64,000 nt of DNA from Corythucha ciliata (Eukaryota > Arthropoda > Insecta > Hemiptera > Tingidae): assembly GCA_038030265.1 (NCBI GenBank), contig CM075941.1:13888001-13952000 (forward strand), given 5' to 3'. The stretch's first letter is position 1, and each line of letters begins with the position of its first letter. The notes beneath the pieces were generated by a model. That model was not told the origin of the DNA. It did not search any database and saw only the letters and a list, made by a program, of their open reading frames with translations. The position numbers and the translations under genes were made by a program. Below are positions 24,811 through 37,065 of the stretch, piece by piece.

Positions 24811-26990
24811 TGGTGCGTACCGAGGAAGCGTCGAGAGGGGGAGAGGCGGACCGCGTCGAGGGAGGACCCCGATAAGCTGTAAAAGATGGACAAATCGACT
24901 CCACAGAGTATCCGCGAGGTCCATTTTGTTGCGGGTCGGGAAAGTCCTCGGCGAAAATTGAGAAAAATCGCTTCAGCCCATAAACATAGAGTTTCTGTAG
25001 TTCTCTACGCGGCTGACATTGACAAATCGCGTGCACCTAGTCCGCGGCTATAATAAAATCAAGTAAAAAGCGCTCATTTTCAATTAAAATTGAGCAAAAA
25101 AAAAAAACACCAATTCGGGGTGTCTGGAGGACATTCAGAACTTAAAATGCAAAAATATACGCAAATTCACGCAGTTTCCGCATTAGGACCAAACCCGCGA
25201 CTAAAGGTTTTAAATAAAGCTAGTATCCTCTGCGATAATTCACTCATTCCGGGCTATAATTGAGAAAATGTGCCAATCCCGGATTTTCGGAGGCCGTTTC
25301 ACTGGCAAGGTTAGAAAAAACGCTGTGTTCTATTTTCGGGACAAAGCAGGGGCTAGAATTGAGAAAAAGCGCTAGGTAGCGGATAAAATCGAGGAAATGC
25401 GCTAATGCGGATAAAATTGAGAAAACGCCAATTCTCTATTTCCCGGGGTAAAAAGTTGAGACACATCGATACAGTTCCGTTCTCGGGTCAAATGCAAATC
25501 CGAGGATAAATTTGTGGGAAAATGTGTCTATTCAGGAATAAAATTGATTTTAAGTTCTAATTCGTTGCTGCAAGTTGGCGAAAGTGCTGATACGCGGCTA
25601 AAATTGGAGATAAAACAGCTCATTCTCGGGTATAAATGAGAAAAAATGACTTATTCACGGCCAAAAATAAGAAAATGCACCAATTCACGTCTTAAACTGA
25701 TTTTAAGCCCTGATTTGTTGCTATAAAGTTGAGAAAAGTGCTAATTCGCGGCTAAAATTGTAGATAAAACAGCTAATTCACGGCTAAAACGAAGAAGAAA
25801 GTTCTTATACGTTTGAAATCCTTCAGGAAATGCGCCAATTCATGCCTAAAATTGGTGTTACGCTCCAACTCAAGTCTCATGCTCATGTAGCAATTCACGG
25901 CTAAAATTGATTTTTACACCCCGTTTACAAGCTCCACGTTATGCGCCTGTGTAGTGTGGGCAACCAAACAAATTTATTCCCTCGAAACACGAAGCATTTT
26001 GATGAGTTGCATATAGGCTCCACAGACGCCTATCATAGTGGTTGTGAACGGCCCTTAAGCTCTGATTTATAGTTATTCAAGTTATGAAAAGCTCTTATAC
26101 TCATGGCTCAAATTGAGAAAAAAACTCTAAATCGCGCGGCTAAAATTGAGAAAATGCTCCAATAAACAACAGTTAAATTCGGTTGTATGCTCTAGTTCAT
26201 GGCTAGAGTTGGGAAAAAGCTTTAATTCGCGGCTAAAATTGCGTGCAGATAAACCCGCTCATTCGTGGCCAAAATTGATTTCAATCTTTGATTATTTGCT
26301 AAAGTTGAGGAAATGCGCCAAATCACGACTAAAAACGGTTTTGTGATCTATAATTCGCGGCTAAAGCTGGGAATAAGAATAAACGGCTCAAATTGAAAAT
26401 AAAACCGCTCATTCCTAGCTAAAATTGAGAAAAATCGCTAATTAATCACTGAATGTGAAGGAAAAAACGTTAATTTGCGGTTAAAATGGAGAAAAAGCTA
26501 CCATTAGCCGTTTGTGGAGGTCCATTTACATCTCAAGTTGTAAAAAAGCGTGAAATGTTGAATGTTCTCTTCTTTGGTAAAACCTTTTACATTTTAAAAT
26601 TATGTAAAAATTGCTCATTCACTGCTGAAATTTTAAGAAATTGCTAATCTGCGGTTACAATTTAAAAAATCGTGATACGTGCGGCTGAAATTGAGAAAAA
26701 GTGCTATTTGCTGTTAAAATTGGGCATAATGCGTTAATTCGCTGCTGAAATGGAGAAAATACGATTGTTTTTGTCTAAAATTGAGCAAAAACGCTAATTC
26801 AAGGTGACTATGTGAAAAATCGCTTATTCAATGCTAAAATTGAAAAAGCGCTAATTCACGGCTAAAATTGAGAAAAAGCTCTCATTGCCGGTTCATGGAC
26901 GCCATTTTACCTCAAAAGTTTAGAAAATCGCTAATTTTCCGTTCATTTGTCAAATCCTACGCTAAAATTAAGATAAGTTGCTAAAACTTG
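24811..26990. repeat. minisatellite, family A (block A5) with leader
   Basis: The array proper starts at about 24950 and holds about 65 units of about 29-31 bp. The preceding 24811-24950 (GTACCGAGGA, GAGGGAGGACCCC, GGACAAATCGACTCC, TATCCGCGAG) matches the leader of block A7. Punctuating segments (AAAAAGCTCTCATTGCCGG plus CATGGACGCCATTTTAC) recur near 26490 and 26880. MITE copy 2 is inserted at 25917. Confidence 0.8.
25917..26055. mobile_element. Harbinger-type MITE, copy 2
   Basis: Similar in length and ends to the element at 14257 but in reverse internal orientation. CCCGTTTACAAGCTCCACGT at the left corresponds to GTGGTTGTGAACGGCCC at the right. TTA precedes and TAA follows. It lies inside array A5, so it is younger than that array. 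Confidence 0.7.
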
Positions 26991-29900
26991 AGGTTACCCT
27001 CCATCTCCCTCTCTGTCAACGTCACTTATCAGTCGCGAGACATGCACATGCCTCCTCCTGCACGCGCCCATTGGCAGGCTTTCCGTGGTATTGGATAAGG
27101 ACGATGGGTCATTTCTGTGTATATAAAGTCAGATTCTGCGAGGGTCAAGTACACATACAGTCGTTGTCTATTGTCAGCACTGCATTTCCGGACCCCACCA
27201 TGCTACATCGTTAGTTTCATAATCGGTTGTTACTCAATATTTCAAACTTCATTTGGAGGCCAACAATACAGGGCAGCAGACCAGAATCATCGAAATAGGT
27301 TGGTAGATGAGTGGGAGGGGGGAGACCTCTCCATTATAAACGTTCGTGTGTGTGCGTGCCAGGGGGACGCGCGGGACCCCCGCGCGTCATGGGTGGCCCC
27401 TCAGGGCGAGAATTCCAAACGCAAACTTCTTCTCGTTTTCATCTCTGGAAGCTTCGCTCCCTCGAGAGAGAGAGAGAGAGAGAGAGTGAGAGAGAGAGAA
27501 AAAAGGCTCTACCACCAAATTAAATGACCACTAACAAGAGACAAATTGTTACCTGTTAAAGCCTCCTCACTTGGACGATTAGGCTCGCTTTTAGGCCTTT
27601 CCAGAACCCCCTTTCTCTCCTTCCGCTTCCAACAACATCCAACTTCAATCTTATTACACACACTCGGGCTGTCCTACCAGTCATTATCACCAGAATGTTC
27701 TCCGACTGAGGTTTTTTCCCCATTGCAATGATGTGCAGGAGGTCGAAAAACCTAAAAATCGCCAACTACGAGGGTACTGGGGTGTTGTTAAATCGGCGTG
27801 TAGCGAGTTGGACGAACGTGAACGTGTGGTGGCGTCGCGTCGTGTCCAAAACCCTTAAATCAACGTGCAAAAAAAAAAAAAAAAAAAAAAAAACCGTTGC
27901 ACTTCTAAAAGTTTTATTACGTCGCACTTGATTTTACCCTTTTGTTGCTCGATATTTATCGGCGAGTTATATTTCCAAATTAAAGCCGACACTGCGGCGA
28001 TATTTGCATATTTCCCCTCTCTCGCTCTCGCCATATACAGAAGCCTATACGGAGATCCTCACACATTCATGCGACGGAGTCTCTCCGTCACTACCCCACA
28101 CCCCTCCCACCGATACATTTCAACACGCCAGCGACGGCTGCTTGTTTTTATCAAGCTTATTGGAATGTGATGATGCCCCTTCTTTTTTTTTATCTCTTTT
28201 TTAAGGGGAAAACCGAGAGAAATGCTTACAAAGTGTTAAGAGTTTTAATATAATCGGTCTTAAAATCGGTTATTCAATTAAACTGTTGAAAAAACCATGG
28301 GAAACATCCTGCCACGCCGCTCTTTGTTATGGACCGACTCACAGTAACTTAAAAATTGGACGACATATTTCCAGGAAATTATTACGCAGAGTCCTATAAC
28401 TGTCCAGCTGTGTTTAATGTGCCGAGTAAAGGGCCCTATAATATAGTCCCTTTGTGGACAACGAAGTAGGGGCGAGTGAAGGGCTTCGGAGCAGTTTATA
28501 GTTTTGGCCCTCTTCAATCCGGCGTGTCACACGTTTAGAAAATGTCAAATTCACGCCCCCGACGTCAGGACTCGCGGTAAAATTGACACAATTTCGCGTC
28601 GATGTCCTGACGTGGGACCCAAGTTTTTCTTTCGAGGTCACGATTTCCGGGTCAACTATATATTTCAAAATTGAATGGACGTTATTAGTTTATTTGTTTT
28701 TTCTTCTCTCCTTTCTTCGTCTCATTCCCTCTTTGGATCCTGTTCCGCAAAAACATCGCGTTCTTTCTGACTCTCAAACGTCCTTATTTGAGAACCTCTT
28801 TCTCAAAATCCCCCACCCACACCTTTGATGGTCGTAGATCCGTGTCTCTTCATCCTTGTCACTTTTTATATCCGCGTCAGAAATGACATTCCCCAACCGC
28901 GAACGACTCCCCTCCCCCCTCCATCACCAAAGATTTCTCCTTTACCATAATTCCTGTGTGTGCTAGGATTAAAAAATTCGAACCGAATAGTCGATAGTTT
29001 CTGTGTTGTCGGTGCGCGGGAAGACCCTGGGAAAGATTGGCACCCCCTCCCCTGACCACTTCACAATGGCATTAGTTCCTAATTAACCGTAACAAAGATT
29101 TTTGTTTGTCTAAGGAGCTTAGACCTTTTGGATTTATAATTAAAACATAAGTATTACATTAGGAGGGAATAGTTCCCATTATTGAGCCTTTTTTCCCCCA
29201 TCAAAAGCGTCTCGCTCATGTCACTGACTCATTTCAGTTTCCAGTTATTGCTGTAGAGTGGGTGGAGGGGATCTGGACTTAAGACGAAAACAATTATTCC
29301 AGAATGGGATAAACTTCAAATTGTTCAGAGCAATACACTTTTCTTTCTTTATGAAAATAATTATAAATTATCCCATAAAATAAATAAATAAAGGAAGTCC
29401 TTTCCCTGTAGTCCATACGAAGATTACGATTAGTTTAAAAAACTGTTTTTTTGTTCAATCCCGTGGGAACTGAATAAAAAACTAATGAGACCGGTCTAAA
29501 GCCTGTAAAAGGGTGAAAAGACATTGAAGCAAAAATAACAAGTGCTCTCCCCGTCGAAAGGAGCGATAATCACAGCCTCGCCTCCCTCAGTCACCACCCC
29601 GCCCAGGGGGGTCTAAAAAAAGAAAGATATTGAAATGAGAAGTCCTTTGGTGCGGTCAGTCGGCTATTAGTAGCGGTAGTAGTGGTAGCAGTAGTGGTAG
29701 TGGTAGTAGTGCTTGAGTAGTAGTGGCGATAAGAATTGTGAGGCGGATATGGAGGCCGGGGGCCCGGGAGTGTTGGAGGCGCTACTGTTAATGGTAGAGG
29801 TCCTCGGCTTCTTTCTTCTTTTTCGCTTCCTCTTTCTTTTAAAGAACCCTCTTCTTGATCGTGATCTCTCTGACCCTAATAGTTTCAACAGGTGGGGTGC

Positions 29901-30589
29901 TGGTGTGGGGAGGGGGTCCACGCTTCTTATTCACACACACGAGCCAAACGAATCATTTAGGAAATAAACGCGCACGTAATTAAATAAAAAACGCGACCCC
30001 CCCCCCACCCAGGGAATGAGTAAGGGACGGGAAGCTGATTTGCCTTAGAACAAAAGACACTTTTTAAGTTATGCTTTAAAATACAATATTATTACCCTCA
30101 CCACACCATTGTTTATTTGACAGCGCGTCTCCCTCCAAAAAAAGAGTCTTAATTAATGGATAGCGCCCACAAAAAAAAAAAATACGCCGTAATATTCAAG
30201 TCGTGAGTATCAGGGCGATGAGAAATTCACTCAAGCAAAATAAACTGGTCCAGTAGTGCCGCTAGCTTAGGAACGTTTTCATAAAATGTAGAACAAAGCA
30301 CAACGTACAGTTTTTCTCCATGCGTCAATGCCCGAACACCATTGGCCCTGTATTGGATCAGTCGACTCGGTATAGCCATAAAAATTGCAGTCGCTGAGGT
30401 CAACGGAGGCCAACAGATAGCAATCATGGAAGAGCACGAAATTAATTGGAGTGAATGAAGTGATCGTCCCCCCCCCCCCGACCGCGCTGTAAATTCACAT
30501 TCACGACTCATAGTAACCGATTATGGGGCCACTTTGGCCATGATTGCCACAGTTTCGGTAAAAAAGAATTCAGTCTCTTAGTCTCAAGT
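26991..30589. other. mostly empty; promoter-like patch and microsatellites
   Basis: After the promoter-like patch at 27120 there is a (GA)n tract at about 27464-27499, a poly-A of about 24 at 27868-27891, and a GTA/GTG trinucleotide tract at about 29663-29726. No supported exon is seen. Confidence 0.4.
27120..27210 (+). promoter_or_regulatory. possible TATA promoter and short leader
   Basis: TATATAAAG at 27120-27128 is followed about 35 bases later by an initiator-like ACAGTCGTT (27157-27165). An ATG in good context (CCCACCATG) follows at 27200 and then a possible donor GTTAGT at 27210. This arrangement resembles arthropod genes whose first exon carries only a few codons. An inverted CCAAT box (ATTGG) lies at 27070. 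The stretch is non-repetitive and sits just after a large array. Which gene it would serve is unknown; an alternative start of the vn-like gene is one possibility. Confidence 0.3.
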
Positions 30590-31480
30590 GAACGGTTTCT
30601 CGTCCAAATATTTGAAATTGTCAATTTTTGCCTGAAAAACTCGCTCTTTTGGGAGGCATCAAACAGTTTCTGATCCAAATAATTGTAAATTGCATGTTTC
30701 GATCAGAAAAACTCGCGCTCTGAGGCCAATTTGAACGGATTCTCGTCTTAATAACAGAAATTGTCGATCTGTTTTGTTCGGAAAAGTCTCTCTCCTGGGT
30801 GGAATTGAACGGATTCTATAGTCCAAATAATTTAAAATGTCAGTTTTGTTTCGAAAAACTCGCTTTCGCAGAAACTCGGTTTCTGCTCCAAACATGTGAA
30901 ATTGCCAGTCTTGGTCAGAAAAACTAGCTCCCGTCCAAATATTTGAAATTTCATGTTCCGGTGAACGGTGAGCAAACCTCGAGGGGTAGAATCAAACCGT
31001 CCGCTCCAAAATTTGGAAATTGCAATTTTTTGTCGGAAAAAACTCGCTCTCTAGGCATGAAGTAAACGATTTCTCGTCCATTATACGTGAAACTGTTAAT
31101 TTCTATCAGAAAAACTAATGCTCTCAGGCTGTGAATTGAAAGGTTTCTGCTCAAAACAAACGAAATTGCCGGTCCTGGCCAGAAAAATTCGCTTTCTCGG
31201 GTAGAATTGCATGAACGGGTTTTTCCAGTTTTAACCAGCAGAAAAACTTGCTCTTCTCGGGCTGAAGTTGATAGTTTCACGAATACCAATATTTGTGAAA
31301 TTGTCAGTTTTGTTCCGATAAACTCGCGCTCTCAGACCGAAATGAGCGGTTCCATGGTCGAAAATAGTCGAAATTTATAGTTTCGGTAAGAAAAACTCGC
31401 TCCTTCGCGGTGGATTTGAACTCATGCCCATTCGAAATTGCCTGTCTCCGTCGGCCAAACTCGATGCACGTGAATCCCTA
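30590..31480. repeat. degenerate array, family D, left part
   Basis: Units of about 60-65 bp: GAACGGTTTCTGGTCCAAAT, then ATTTGAAATTGTCAGTTT, then CAGAAAAACTCGCTCTC. About 13 units. Confidence 0.75.
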
Positions 31481-31487
31481 CCCGACC

Positions 31488-32312
31488 AAAAACGTACAAA
31501 AGACGACGAAAACGATCCCATTCGATTGCGTTTACGCTTGTTTAGCTGAAATTTTCGTTTGTTTAGTTTTTCAAGTACTTTGAACAACGAAAGAACTTAA
31601 AGGTGTGACTAAAGCTTCACGCTCCCCGACCCATAAACGAGATCGTTTGTTTAGTGGCACATCGCAACGTAAAATCGTTTGTTTAGCAATATTTTTCGTT
31701 TGTTTATCATTTCGAAACAAACTTTTTTTGAAAAAAACCATTGATGGTTGGGCCAAGTTTACGTAACCCGACTCATGGACAAAATCGTCGTTTATCGTCT
31801 GCATATCTCAACGTAAAATCGTTTGTTAAAGTTTGTTTGTTTTTCAAAGTACTTGAATGGCTAAAAATTCAGAAATTTATGCTAAAAAAAATTGTAAACA
31901 AACGATTTTAAGACTAGAAAAGGCGTTAAACACACGATTTCACGCATAGGCCGGGTTACGTAAACTTGACCAAACTATCAATGTTTACAACAAAAAATAT
32001 TTTCGTCCAAATGATAAACAAACGAAAAATATGGCTAAACAAACGTAAACAAACGATTTTACGTTGAGATATGCCGCTAAACGAACAATTTCGTTCATGG
32101 GTCGGGGATTTTTTCAAAAAATAACGTTTCAAAATGCTAAACAAACGAAAAAAAAAAAAACACATGTTAAGACCAAAAATGGTGCTAAACAAATGATTTC
32201 GTTCATGGGTCGGGTTGCGTGAAGTTGGCCGCACCCATCAAACGAAAATGTTGGCTAAACAAGCGAAAACAAACTAATGGAACCGTTTTTGTCGTTTTTT
32301 TGCGTTATGTAT
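31488..32312. repeat. large imperfect palindrome interrupting array D
   Basis: The left half is rich in TCGTTTGTTTAG and the right half in CTAAACAAACGA. Matched inverted pairs include CCCCGACCCAT (about 31624-31634) with ATGGGTCGGGG (about 32099-32109), ACGTAACCCG (31761-31770) with CGGGTTACGT (31952-31961), and ACGACGAAAACGATCCCATT (31503-31522) with its rough inverse at 32276-32295. The centre is at about 31865-31900 and the arms are about 400 bases. Confidence 0.7.
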
Positions 32313-32319
32313 CGGGTAC

Positions 32320-32460
32320 GTCCAAACTCGCTCTTTTCGGTGAAATTGAACGGTGTGTCTGATCCAAATAAACCCAAAAATTTTAAGTTTCGGCCCAGAC
32401 AAAATCGCTGTTTGTTGTTGTTTCTCGCCCAAATATTTGTTACTGTAAACACTATATTTT
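32320..32460. repeat. degenerate array, family D, right part
   Basis: Two to three units (AAACTCGCTCTTTTCGG, TTGAACGGTGTGTCTGATCC) identical in type to 30590-31480. They resume after the palindrome in the same orientation. Confidence 0.7.
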
Positions 32461-34829
32461 CTATTTTTACTCTACGGCCTTGCTTTTATGTTTCGGGGTG
32501 GGGGAAAAGTATTCGCGTTTTCGACGCTCACTAGCTATGCGTATGAAAATAAGGAACAATAATAAGCGTACGAATTCTCTATGAACCCATTTTCATTTAT
32601 TTATTTTTCATTTTCAACACGGAGGTCCCTTTCCCCGTTCCTCCATCCCACCAAAAGCCTACTTAAGGGCGTTCATATTCAAAACAACTCTCCGTGGACA
32701 TAAGTATGTATGCGTCTTTAATTAATACTTTTTTGTTGTTTTTTTTATGGATATGATCGTAAATTACCCCTTTATTACAGCGATCATTAACCCCTTGCCC
32801 TCCATTCCACCCGAAACTCAAGGGGGTAGGTCATCGAAATTCCCTCCACCCTATTACTTAAAAAAAAAAAAAAAAGATTTTTGAGACATTTTTTTCTCTT
32901 CTTTTTTTTAACTCTCCTGAAACGCGCTTTGGCTTCGAAAAGCCCCGTGTCCCGAATGATATGTGAGAGCTCCTACGCGAGCATGCATTAGAGGCCACCT
33001 CATGAATTATTCAAAAAAAAAAAAAAAAAAACTCTTAATGCCTCTTATTAAACGTACCGAAAATTACATTAATTCTACATGCGTTCTTCGAACTAAAAGG
33101 AGAAGAAAGAATAAGAAAAAAAACCTGGAATCCGTTTTATTTGGTTTAAAAAATGTATAAATATATCGAACATTTTTTCCCCTCCCTCCCACGCCCCATC
33201 ATTTTATTCTCGTGAGGGCGCTTCATGAGGTTTGAGAAGAGACAAAATTTACATATTTCTTCCCAAATGGTTTCTTGTGAACAATTAAACACGAAATGAC
33301 GATCCGTGTGTGCAAGATGGGGTTGGTGGTGGTGGTTGGGGGGAGGGGAGTTGAGTAGAGAATAATTACTTTCAGACAGGAATGGGGTTTTAAATCATTT
33401 GGCGGGTCCGAGAGTCTGCCACTCTTCATAATACACTTGTGGAATGTATTCGTCGTCAATTAAAAAAAACACAAACGTTATTATGGGAACGTTACTTTTT
33501 CTGTTGTTTTTAAATTAAGATTTGAAATTTTGACAGATTATGTGGCAATGAGAGCCGGTGGATCTCACCAATTTGTTTTCCAGGATGGGGCGGGATACAG
33601 AGAGAGGGCGATCGTCACAACGAAATTCATCTGTCCCAGAATACCCCTTTTCCCCCTGCTCCGCTGTGCTTTTTAGCACACCCCCTTTTCCAGACAATTT
33701 TTTTTTTTTTTCCATCCTCCTTATAAGGTTCGTCGCATTGAAACATTGCCACTGAAGTCAATGGAACCTTCGTGGGCTAGGCCAGACTGTGGGAGCGAAA
33801 GCGGATCCTCCTTATTCGAAACCCACACTTCTATTCATGATTCTGTTACAAGTCGGAATTTTTTATTATTATTATTCAAACCTTAAGGACAAGAAAGGAG
33901 GATGGTAGGGGGGAGATGTTAAATTTTGTGCGCGTTAAAATTGAGTTTGTCCCCCGTATAGAACCATCCACCCTACCCGATCGATTTTTATTCAAATGAG
34001 TTAAATACACAGTGTCAAGAAAGTGTTTCTTTGAGAAAGGAAAAAAAAAAAAAAAAATTACACTGGGGCACACAGAGAAGAAGCAGAGGGTTGGGTATGG
34101 CCAGGGGTGGGGAAGGGGAAGGACGTACATTTCACAATAGCGACAGAGCCACGGGTAAGAGAGACGGAGGAGTAGTGGCAATCTTGAAATGCAATTAGGC
34201 ACATTAGATAAGATCTGTGGGAATAAACATAGCGCTCTCTAATGGTTATTGCTATTTCTTTCTTCTTTTAATGTTTTTCCTCGTCTTTTTTTTTATAAAT
34301 CTTTACGCTGACTTCAAAGTGACTCCGTCGCAGTTGATAACGTTGTTGCGTTGGGCCACAGAGGATCTTGATGATCAAAAGGGGTGGCTTCCCCCCTCCC
34401 ACCTGATTCTGGTATTTCTGATGGTTAATGATCGTCGGTGGCTTAGGGATCGGCTTATACTAGAATTGGCGAGGTTCCAAATGGAGGTACGCTCGCCTGT
34501 CGAGGAATCAAAATTAAATTCCAAGGCTAAAAGTACTCCAATTTGATGTTTTCTAGTCACTTCTACCTTCCTCATTTAGTAATTACCGAACGAATTTATG
34601 GCTAGGGTGCGATTGGGGGGGGGGGGCGTTTCCACTTTCCATCTGAGGGATACGTGTGAGAACACCATACTGGCCGAATGGTATACGAGTCTAAGCGGGG
34701 ACCGAGCATCGTTCTGTTGGCAGGAGGGGCGAAGGGCGAATAAACAACTCTTCCACCGCTTTTAATGACGATAAACACTGCGATCATTTTCACCTGGCTA
34801 ACTACACCACTGGATACGTTGACTCCTCC
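32461..34829. other. no gene seen
   Basis: AT-rich with homopolymers. A 109-codon plus frame at 34217-34546 (hydrophobic start, then a mixed helical-looking part) has no recognisable domain. A good acceptor near 33582 leads only to short open frames. Confidence 0.35.
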
Positions 34830-35285
34830 GAAAATTATACTTTTAAAGAGCGTAATCCACAAAATTCCGATTTTTTAATACATGAAACCCTCGAAAACAG
34901 TTTTATTCATAAGCCAGATCCACGAAACTTAGTTTTCTGAAAGGGTCAAACCCACGAAATTGGTATTAAAGGATCGAACCTGTGAAATTCGGGTTTAAAA
35001 GTGGCAAACCCGGGATATTCGTCTTTTAAAGGAGACAACCGCCAGCAAAATCGTCAGTCACTAAAACCACCAAATTTAGTTTTTTGCACGAAGAACACCC
35101 TCGAAATTTATTTTTAAATAATAAAACCCCACGAAAATCGCCTCTTAAAAGAGCCGAGCCCATGCAAGCCGCAAACCGACGAAATTCGTATTTTGCAAAG
35201 CCAACCCCGCCAACTCGTTCACACTAGAGCCAAGACCGCGAAATTTGGTTCTTTGAATGAGAAAAACCCGCGAAATTTGTCTATT
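34830..35285. repeat. degenerate array, family G
   Basis: About 15 units of about 30 bp, AACCCACGAAATTCG followed by TTTTTTAAAAGAGCC. Confidence 0.7.
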
Positions 35286-35359
35286 TCTTTCTTTTTTCTT
35301 TGCAGAATTTTTTATGTATACAACACAATTGTATAGGTATCTTACAGAACAGATGGACG

Positions 35360-35400
35360 GCGAGTGCTCTCTCTCTCTCACACTCTCTCCCTCTCTCTCG
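35360..35400. repeat. CT-rich microsatellite
   Basis: TCTC-rich tract between the family G and family A arrays. Confidence 0.6.
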
Positions 35401-35439
35401 GTACGCTTGCGATGATCCCCAGCTTTTGAAGATCCTTAC

Positions 35440-37065
35440 GCGATGTTGGGGTGAATACGCAACTTTAAGGTTGGACAAAACACGAATATTCGTGGCTAAA
35501 ATTGCGTAAAAGCCTTCGTTCGATGCTAAAATTGAGAAAAGCCTGCAATTCGCGTCCCTTAGACTCAAATTGAGACCAAATCGCTGATTCGCAGTGTATC
35601 CGCAATGAAATTTACAAAAAATGCTGATATGCTGATTTTGGAGCAAGCCTGCGCGGCTAAGCTTGAAAAAAACGCAAAATCAGCTAAAAGTGAAATCAAA
35701 AATTGCAAATTGGTGGCTAAAAATGAGAAAAACGGTAATACGCGGCTACAGTTAAATATAAAAAAGCGCAAAGCCACGGCTAAAAATGAGTAAAAGCGAG
35801 GACTTGCGGCTAGAATTGAGAAAAACTGGTAATTCGCTGTTTCTGAAGTCAAATTTGGCTAAAATTGAGAATAAACGCTAATTCATGACTCGAATTTAAA
35901 TACTGTTAACTTGATGTTGAAGTAGAAAAAATGAAATAAAAAACGAAAAACAAAAACAAAAACGTAAATTCGCAGCTGAAAAGAGAAAAAGCTCTAACAA
36001 ATTAGGTCCAATCTGCCCCCATTGGCGCAAAAATGCGCTAACTTGCAGCTAAATTTAATAAAACGCTTAATCGCTTCTAAAATTGAGAAATGAGCTAATT
36101 CGGTGATGACGTTGAGAATACATCGCAGATTCCTGGGCTTAGAGGTCAATTTGCGATAAAATTGAGAAAAAACGGCCTATGTGCTGCTCTTAGGCCAAGA
36201 CCCCACCTAAAAGAGTAATAGCATTAATTCATGGGGTCTAAAATTGAGAAAAACGGTAAATTCAGGGCTAGAATTGAGAAAAATGGTTAAATCGTTAAGA
36301 AAGGAAAAATGATTAAATTGAGAAAAATCACTAATTCACAAGTGGAACAAACTGTAATTCTCGGCTTAAACTAGGAAAATGCGCTAATTCGCGACTAAAA
36401 TTGGGAAAACCGCGGCTTATTCGCTGTTTCTGTTGGAAAAAATTAACTAAAATCGAGAAAAAATACTAATTCGTGGCTAAAAGTAAAAAAACAACTAATA
36501 ATTTGACGCTGAAATCGAGATAAACCCAAATTCGAGGCTAATTAAAACGCTAAAAAAACGTTAATTCGCGATTAAAATTGAAAAACCGCCAATTCACCGT
36601 CACTTTGGAGACAATTTTGCCCAAATTCACTGCTAAAATTGAAAAAAATCGTTAATTCGTGGCCCAACTTTAGTAAAGGCGCTATACTAATTCGTGGTTA
36701 AAAGTGAAAAAACGGCTGATTCGTGGCAAAAATTGAGAAAAACGCATGCGGTTTCAGAGGGCCAGTTAGGCTGGAAAAAGATGTAATCAAATGAATCGAA
36801 GGAGAGAATTGGCCAATTCAATGCTAAAATACGTTAAAGCAGATGTGATTCCCGTCCAACTTGTTTTGAGAATAAGCGTTACTTCGTATAGCTAATATTG
36901 ATGTACAGCGATAATTCGCGGCTAGAATTTACAAAAAGCGTCAATTTGCTGTTTGTGTAGATAAATTCGGCCAAAATCGATAAAAGGCGCAAATTCATGC
37001 CTGTAAGTAAAAAAAACTGCTAAATTTATTGCGGCTAAAACTGTGAAAAACGTAAATATCCGCCC
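35440..37065. repeat. minisatellite, family A (block A6)
   Basis: About 50 degenerate units of about 30 bp (GCTAATTCGCGGC, then TAAAATTGAGAAAAA), with punctuating segments near 35850, 36430 and 36950. Confidence 0.8.

Noticed and set aside
24950..26990. Regular repeats that might suggest a CRISPR array
   Set aside because: Units abut without unique spacers, are highly degenerate, and the window is animal DNA with spliced exons.
30227..30511. 94-codon minus frame
   Set aside because: Looks partly protein-like but interrupted by a poly-G/C tract and without homology I recognise.
34217..34546. 109-codon plus frame with a hydrophobic start
   Set aside because: Mildly protein-like, but no recognisable domain, no splice evidence, and an overlapping minus frame of similar quality.
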